DNA of 64,000 nt from Ryuthela nishihirai (Eukaryota; Arthropoda; Arachnida; Araneae; Heptathelidae), in contig JAWZYU010000011.1 of assembly GCA_038380435.1 (NCBI GenBank), positions 73,467,501-73,531,500 on the forward strand. The letters run 5' to 3'. Shown here in pieces: positions 58,331-64,000 of the stretch. The first letter of the stretch is position 1. Every line of letters begins with the position of its first letter. Made by a program: the position numbers and the translations under genes. Under the pieces are notes generated by a model that was given only the letters and a program-made list of their open reading frames with translations, had not been told where the DNA came from and did not search any database.

Positions 58331-58940
58331 AAAGTAAACACAAAAATACTTTCTGAAATATACGATCTGCACACATGCACCAAATTTGAAATCAAAACCA
58401 TATGTTTACCAATCCATATCATTCTCCTACGACATTGCCAATCACATGATCAAAGAAATATCGATTTTTCTTATTGTATACCATTCATAAAAGATATCTG
58501 ATAATATATTAAAAGCTTTTAGCGTTTCTAAATTATTTTTGATTGCAAAATATACTGAAATGTTGCAAAAACTTATTTGGCTGTGTTTTTGTGCAATTCA
58601 TTGAAAACCTTCAATAAAAAAGATGTTTCCTTGGCATCTGACTTCATTTTATTGAGAAACAGATGGTGGATATTTGCAAAATAACTCAATTAACTCACTG
58701 GAGCTCTCAATGGGGGATAGAACTCTGAAGATAGAACATCATCTATGACAAAGCATCATTTGGGTTGTGTTAATAGCAGTTTGAGCAAAAGAGAATGGGC
58801 TTTTTGTTTTCTGCAACATCAAGTTGGATAATAAATTGAAAAAATTAGCACATTTTAGGAGCTCTGAAACATCTACTTTACATATTTATGTAAATAAAAT
58901 TGTTCAAACCAGTAATAAATTATCACAGGAAAACTAAAAA

Positions 58941-59152
58941 TAACTTAAAATTCTCTGCCATTGAGCAATAAAATTTTAAAGTTTATCCTTCAAACTATTT
59001 GCACATTGAAAATTTTTAGGACAAAACTAAGAAGCTTTTCGAAGCAATGACAGCATTCTGGTCTAGTGTCACTTCACTAAAGACTTATTTCTGAAAACTT
59101 ATCACTGAAGAATATATGATTTTATTGCTCAATGACAGAGAATTTTAAGTTA
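58941..59152. mobile_element. Foldback MITE F1, copy 3 (both arms)
   Basis: Arms TAACTTAAAATTCTCTGCCA (58941) and the complement ending at 59152 pair over 34 bases. The middle (AAGAAGCTTTTCGAAGCAA) is shared with copy 1. This is the most informative copy for the family's real length, about 212 bp. Confidence 0.8.
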
Positions 59153-59490
59153 TTTTTAATTAATTTCTGAGTAAGAAGGTCCTTTTAATTGTGCACAGAA
59201 AAATGTCTTGTAGACCCCTAGTCAGGACAACCAATTTTTTTTTCAATTCATTATTTCAAGTTAGTTCAAATTTTAATATTTAAAAAAATCGGTATTTTTT
59301 ATGGTACCAAAGACTGATTTTATTGGTCGTGGCATGGTAAGGGTTAATAACACTTTAGCATAAGTGACATCCATATTTAATATCTATATATTGAGCAATA
59401 TTGGATAAGTTGCTTTTCCTGATCATAGATGGCACTATGAGTGATAAGGTCAGTGAGATTTAAAAGTCACAACTAAGTGGATAAATGATA

Positions 59491-59570
59491 GAGCTGGTGG
59501 TAGCTTAGTGGTTAGAGCAGCTGGCATGTAACTGGGAGGTGTGATTTTGAATCCCACTCATCGGTGAAAC
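59491..59570 (+). repeat. tRNA-like SINE head
   Basis: 'GGTAGCTTAGTGGTTAGAG' (A box) and 'GATTTTGAATCCCACTC' (decayed B box). Same type as 5111-5187. Confidence 0.6.
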
Positions 59571-59933
59571 TCAAAATGCTAAATGTTTCAGTGTCATTCT
59601 TTGTAAGAAAATTACCATGTGTTGCAGATAGGTTCATCATAAATTAGGTTCTGATAGTATACCTTGCTTCATTTTCCAGGATATATTATGGTTTAGTATG
59701 ATTTGTTATGGAAAGCATTTTGGAAAAAGAGCCTCGTCTTCTTTCTCAATTCAGCCACATGCTATGTTTTTGCCAGGTCTGGACAAGCATAGGCTTTGCT
59801 TATAAATGTATTTAATTTTTTTATTTTCTTTTAGTTTGCATTTTTTTCTTCTGATCTAAAGAGCAATGATTTGTAAGCAGCAGAAAATTCTCTTATAACT
59901 GTTGATGTGAAGCCGATAAACAAAAGTTTAATA

Positions 59934-60014
59934 TTTATACTACCCTATTTCAATAACACGAAAACAGAAGCTAGCCTCTTTATACTACCCTATTTCGATA
60001 ACATAAAAACAGAA
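59934..60014. repeat. Direct tandem duplication, about 45-bp period
   Basis: TTTATACTACCCTATTTC and the following AAAACAGAAG occur twice about 45 bases apart with three differences. Confidence 0.8.
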
Positions 60015-61774
60015 GTCATCGACTGCTGGATTACTTTTGCCCTTTACCTGGTGGGTTCATAATGTTAATTTATTTCATTAGTCATTGGGAGTGCTGTGGG
60101 GGTTGCAATACTACTTTAAATTCTTATAATCAGCAAATGTGGTTATTTGAGTCTAAACAGTGAATATTTAACATATTCCATCCACCAGTATTATAGGAAG
60201 AGCTTCATGAATATATGCAATTATCTATCATATCTATTCTTTTTCCTCATACAAATATGAATCTGTTGAATGGGGCACAATTCATAAAACTATATTAAGT
60301 ACAGTTTTACTGCCCAAGATTAGGTTCTAGTAGACTTGGGCATGACTAATAAAAAAAGAGTGTGGGGCTGAACTAGACATGATCTGAGATAAAAAGCTTA
60401 GACCCTCATTTTCTTTCTCATTTCAGCCCATCTCTTACTGGCAAGTTTTTCATAGACTCCTATGGCCAGTGTAGCTTCAGTTGTAGGTGCTAAAATGTAT
60501 TAGATCACTGTAAAAACATCCTAATATACCTTGAGTACCTTTTAAAGATTGATAAAAATTAATTGTTAAATATGTAAAACATATTATTTATGCAGTCAAC
60601 ACTTTTTAAATAAATAGTAGAACTAAAATCTTAGTCACTACAGGCATCAAAATACCTTATTTATACTTCTGATTTAGATATGATGAATATGGTAAAGTCA
60701 AGACAAGATATTTTATACCCATGAAGAATTCTTTTTAGTACCATTGATTTTAAACTGATTGAACATCAACAATGCAATATTACTAATGAAAAACTTTGCT
60801 GCCATAAAGGAAACAAGTTGCTAGTAAGAGGTAAATTGTGCTTGGCCACTAATAATCATATGTACATAAGACCCAAATTCACCAATGAAAGTCATCACAC
60901 TAAGAAAAATTTAACTGTTTAAAGTCCATGCATTTAAAGTTGCACACTGCAAAACATTCATATACCTGCTGTATATGTAGTGATTTTTCTTTTATGGTAG
61001 AGTAACATTTATAGCACACTCAGAGAAATATAGAAGTATCCCCCAACTTATGCAATAGTTGCATTCTGAAGAGTGGTTGTGTAACTCAAAATTTATTAAA
61101 TCGAATTCCTCCCCACCCCTCCTTCCCTAAATCACAGTAACATTATAACTGGAGGTTGTTGCACACAAAAATACATGTTGGGGATACCTGTGTTTTGAAA
61201 TAAATTTATTTTTCAGACTCTGGGATTTAAATTATAATTTATTATTTAATTTGCATTCCAGTAACTGGGCAAACTCAAAGATTTTATAGTCTAAGTAAGA
61301 ATGTGTTGGAAACTTCTAAGGACTATTTTACTAATGTTCTGGCATTGTAATTTGACCAAATGACTTATATAAGAATATTATTAGGTATTATAGAAATATT
61401 AAAGCTTCAAAAACTCAAATGAATTCTAATTATCAACTCTGTCACTGAGAAAGCTTCATTCCCAATTGTCAATACTTTGTATGAGAGAAAAGCAAGTGAT
61501 GACAAGATGATTTGTTTGTAGCATTGTGCACTACAGGAAGTACTGCAAGCTATTCAACATTCTTTTCAATATTCCCAGATTATATTCAGAGCAGTTAGGC
61601 AGTTCATTTATGTAGCAATGGAAGCAAATAACCATGACTGAGATTTTTTAATAGGAATTTTATGTAAAATAAGGTATTTTCTTATTAGCCTGTTATAAAT
61701 ATAATAAATATACTGGTACCAATTGCATTGTGTAATACTGTTTGTATGTCTCAGATCCTTTTTTTTTATTGTAG

Positions 61775-61863
61775 GATATCATGGTGCTAGAATCTGGTGT
61801 TTTCTGGATGGGACTTTGCATTATTCCATTTATTGCATTACTTGGAGATTTCACATATAAAGT
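61775..61863 (+). CDS. ATP8A: Exon of ATP8A-type P4-ATPase (M10)
   Basis: Acceptor TTGTAG ending at 61774, donor GTAAGC at 61864. It encodes ESGVFWMGLCIIPFIALLGD and then FTYKV, matching the recalled ATP8A M10 segment SSGVFWMGLLFIPVASLLLD and VVYKV. 89 bases, ending in phase 2. Without splicing the frame would meet TAA at 61865, but ATP8A proteins continue with a basic cytoplasmic tail (KRT...), so the GTAAGC donor is the better reading. The next exon is not recognised in the remaining 2.1 kb. Confidence 0.9.
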
Positions 61864-63264
61864 GTAAGCATGCTGCAACTGCATTTTAGTAATTATTTTT
61901 TAGTAACAATGATGTGAAAAAAGTGCAATAAATTTTTATTAATAAAATATAAAGAGACCCATTGGTATTTGAAATATTGTAAATAGCAATATGTTTAAGA
62001 TTTAGAATGTGAATATTTCGATAATCTGATGTTCAAATAGATACTCTTTGCATTGTAAATGAGTGTTTCTTTGAACATTGGCAACAGCAATGTTGGCAGA
62101 AGTTGAAAGGTAATTATCTTAACGTGTGGGAGGGAAAAACTTCATATCTTGGTATTTGCATAGGATATTAGAAAACTGTAGTCAGGCAGAAAGTAATTAC
62201 TATTTCAGTATCTTAATAAAAGAAATTTTTAAGAGAGCAGCAATCATTTAAAATTTGGTGGAAAGCAGTTGCAGACTGGGGAATTGAAATGGCCCTGCAA
62301 AAAAAACAGTGAACTGACCTTCTAGGTAAGTAAGTGAGCACTTGCAAAAATTGTTTTTGAGGAGGAAGCTAATTTTTTTCCCAAGAGGTCATGATAATGT
62401 TTAAAAAATTAAACTGGCCCTGTGCCCTCCTTTTTATTAATTATTGAAATAATTTGAACGTTTCCTTTTCAAATTTTGCATATGCTTACAGTGTCAGCAT
62501 ATATAGCTTCCCTCAATACTAACATTATGCAGGAAACTTCTAGGTGTCATTTTGTGGAACCAGTCTTTTTATGCTTGGAAGAATTTAAGTGCTGAACACT
62601 TTGGATGGTGCACTGAAATGGTCATATTTTTTAATTTGTCTAGCTTTTTCATGAACAACAGGGTCATCCAGTGGAACTTTCTTATGGTTCTGATCTGTTA
62701 TCCAGGTACTCAATGCATTCTCCATTTTAAACTTGTTTTTAAAAAAAAACAAGCAAATATTTTCACTTTGTCCAGCTGTAGACATTGAACTTTTTTTATT
62801 TTTAGAGATAAAATTTTTTTAAGATTGGATAGATATTGATGAAATATTTAGAATTCACATTTTCCAAATCTCCTAAAATTTTTAATTGCACTTTCTAATG
62901 GTGGAAAAATTTTAAATTAGAAATGAATATTCAAAACTATATATTTTTGCTAGAAATCTAAAATTTTGTTGACTGAATGTAAGGGTCAAGTGATTTGCAT
63001 CCCCCTTACCCCCAGGATGGGTGACAAAGTGCAATTTCTGTTGTTTTTGAGAGATAAATGAAAAATTCTTTTTAAGTTAGATAGATACTATCCTTATATA
63101 TATACTTTTTAAGTTAGATATATATACTAATAAAATATTATAATTCATATTTTTTAAATCTTCCAGAAGGTTTTAATTTCCATTGTTAAGGGCACAAAAT
63201 GGAAAAACTTTGATTATTGCAAATTATCTGTTTATGCTAGGAATTTGAAATTTTGTAGTAGAGT
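61864..63264. other. Downstream intron start, no feature seen
   Basis: AT-rich, with only short ORFs. I looked for an exon encoding the basic C-terminal tail of ATP8A and found none. Two stretches (62810-62900 and 63050-63150) share 'GAGATAAA...TTTTTAAG.T.AGATAGATA' wording, suggesting an old tandem duplication. Confidence 0.5.
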
Positions 63265-63720
63265 TGTTGGGCTGTTTTACCTCTGAGCAGTACATTTTTT
63301 TTGCACACAATAGACTAAATAACCAGGTCACAAGGATCCAAGGACTCAGAGTCAGGTCCTTGTGATCTGGACGTTTAACTCATTCTGTGCAAAAAAAGTG
63401 CTACTCAGAGCTAAAACAACCCAACAATCCAAGAGCTCAGAGAAATTTGGGGGAAAGGTATCCACTAGACAACTGTTAGATGGCAGATGAAGCCTCCCAT
63501 CAAGGCCATCCAGCGTGTTCTTCAATATGCACAGGATATGGCTCTTTTGCACATGATATGACGGCTTAATGACCCATCCAACAGATGGTGGCCTTTCCAA
63601 TCCCAGTGGTGTCCTCTTTTTACTAAAAGCAGAATAAGGGTTAGTGGAGAAAAATTCTCAATGCTGGCCCAGTTGGAACTCAAACCTTCACCTTTCTTGC
63701 TACCAACTGAGCCAACCCTC
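63265..63720 (-). repeat. SINE-A, minus copy with inverted tail duplication
   Basis: The tRNA-like head is at 63660-63720 ('GGTTGGCTCAGTTGGTAGCA', 'AGGTTTGAGTTCC' on the minus strand) and the body runs leftward. Between 63350 and 63424 a plus-oriented copy of the SINE tail (GTGCAAAAAAAGTGCTACTC...AACCCAAC) is spliced in, so the tail forms an inverted pair with 63267-63340. Confidence 0.8.
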
Positions 63721-64000
63721 AAGAAGTATGATGGTCAAGGGATTTACGCTAACAGTAACAATTTTCCCCCTCTTCACGCAGGGAAGTGGGAAAGTACAAT
63801 TTTTTTATTTTAAGAGACAAATGAGAAATTATTTTTATGTTACATATTCTAATGATGTATTAATATCTGTATTTTCATAATCACCAATTAGTTTGAATTA
63901 CCACTGTTCAAGAGTGAAAAACACAACTTATACACACACCGCACCCATCCACAAATATGCCCTGCTCTGCCACAATAATGCAGCCAGCCAAGACTACTTA

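Larger units (their letters stand above)
46373..61774 (+). other. Intron of ATP8A-like gene
   Basis: Donor GTAAGT at 46373, acceptor TTGTAG ending at 61774. It contains tRNA-derived elements (46457, 47108), PLE2 with the satellite hAT (47236-50900), Tc1-C with a nested hAT (51163-52864), Tc1-D (53461), an I-type LINE (54476-58122), a minisatellite (58197) and a MITE (58941). The stretches 52870-53450, 58340-58930 and 59580-61770 are AT-rich without supported genes. Confidence 0.75.

Overview
This is AT-rich animal genomic DNA. There are no operons, no ribosome binding sites and no long intact ORFs. GT-AG splice sites, SINEs carrying Pol III-type B boxes, and many decayed transposons all point to a eukaryote. 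The repertoire (Penelope-like, Tc1/mariner, BED-finger hAT, I/jockey-type LINE, tRNA-derived SINEs) fits an invertebrate. An arthropod, possibly a chelicerate, is my guess, but nothing here proves the taxon.

The only host gene I can support is the 3' part of a P4-type ATPase (ATP8A family, aminophospholipid flippase) on the + strand. Five small exons (5623-5701, 24626-24687, 37836-37892, 46265-46372, 61775-61863) are separated by introns of about 18.9, 13.1, 8.4 and 15.4 kb. Their phases join without a break, and together they encode transmembrane segments M7 to M10. The 5' exons lie upstream of the window and the C-terminal cytoplasmic tail lies downstream. Almost everything else is intron.

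The introns and flanks hold at least seven hAT-type elements with CAG...CTG ends. Most have 8-bp target duplications, some of them decayed. There are also five Tc1/mariner-like elements, two Penelope-like elements (PLEs) with GIY-YIG-type tails and hammerhead-like 3' motifs, a third PLE fragment, an I-type LINE with RNase H, a second LINE 3' end, and several SINE families, two copies with perfect target duplications. Foldback MITEs and two families of unclassified dispersed repeat are also present. Nesting is common: two short hATs sit inside two Tc1 elements, and a hAT whose interior is almost wholly minisatellite sits inside a Penelope element.

Region by region: 1-5.6 kb, unclassified repeat R1, SINE pieces and a MITE; 5.7-24.6 kb, three hATs, a mariner, tRNA-derived foldbacks and a SINE; 24.7-37.8 kb, Penelope copy 1, a LINE end, a Tc1 with nested hAT, R1 copy 2, a SINE and repeat R2; 37.9-46.3 kb, Tc1 pieces, SINEs and a hAT; 46.4-61.8 kb, Penelope copy 2 with the satellite-bearing hAT, two Tc1 elements, the LINE and MITEs; 61.9-64 kb, AT-rich sequence and a rearranged SINE.

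The most unusual items are the satellite-filled hAT (48142-50250), with A-rich kernels spaced in whole multiples of about 19.7 bp, and the Penelope pair, whose copies share an in-frame TGA just before the catalytic Y-x-D-D.
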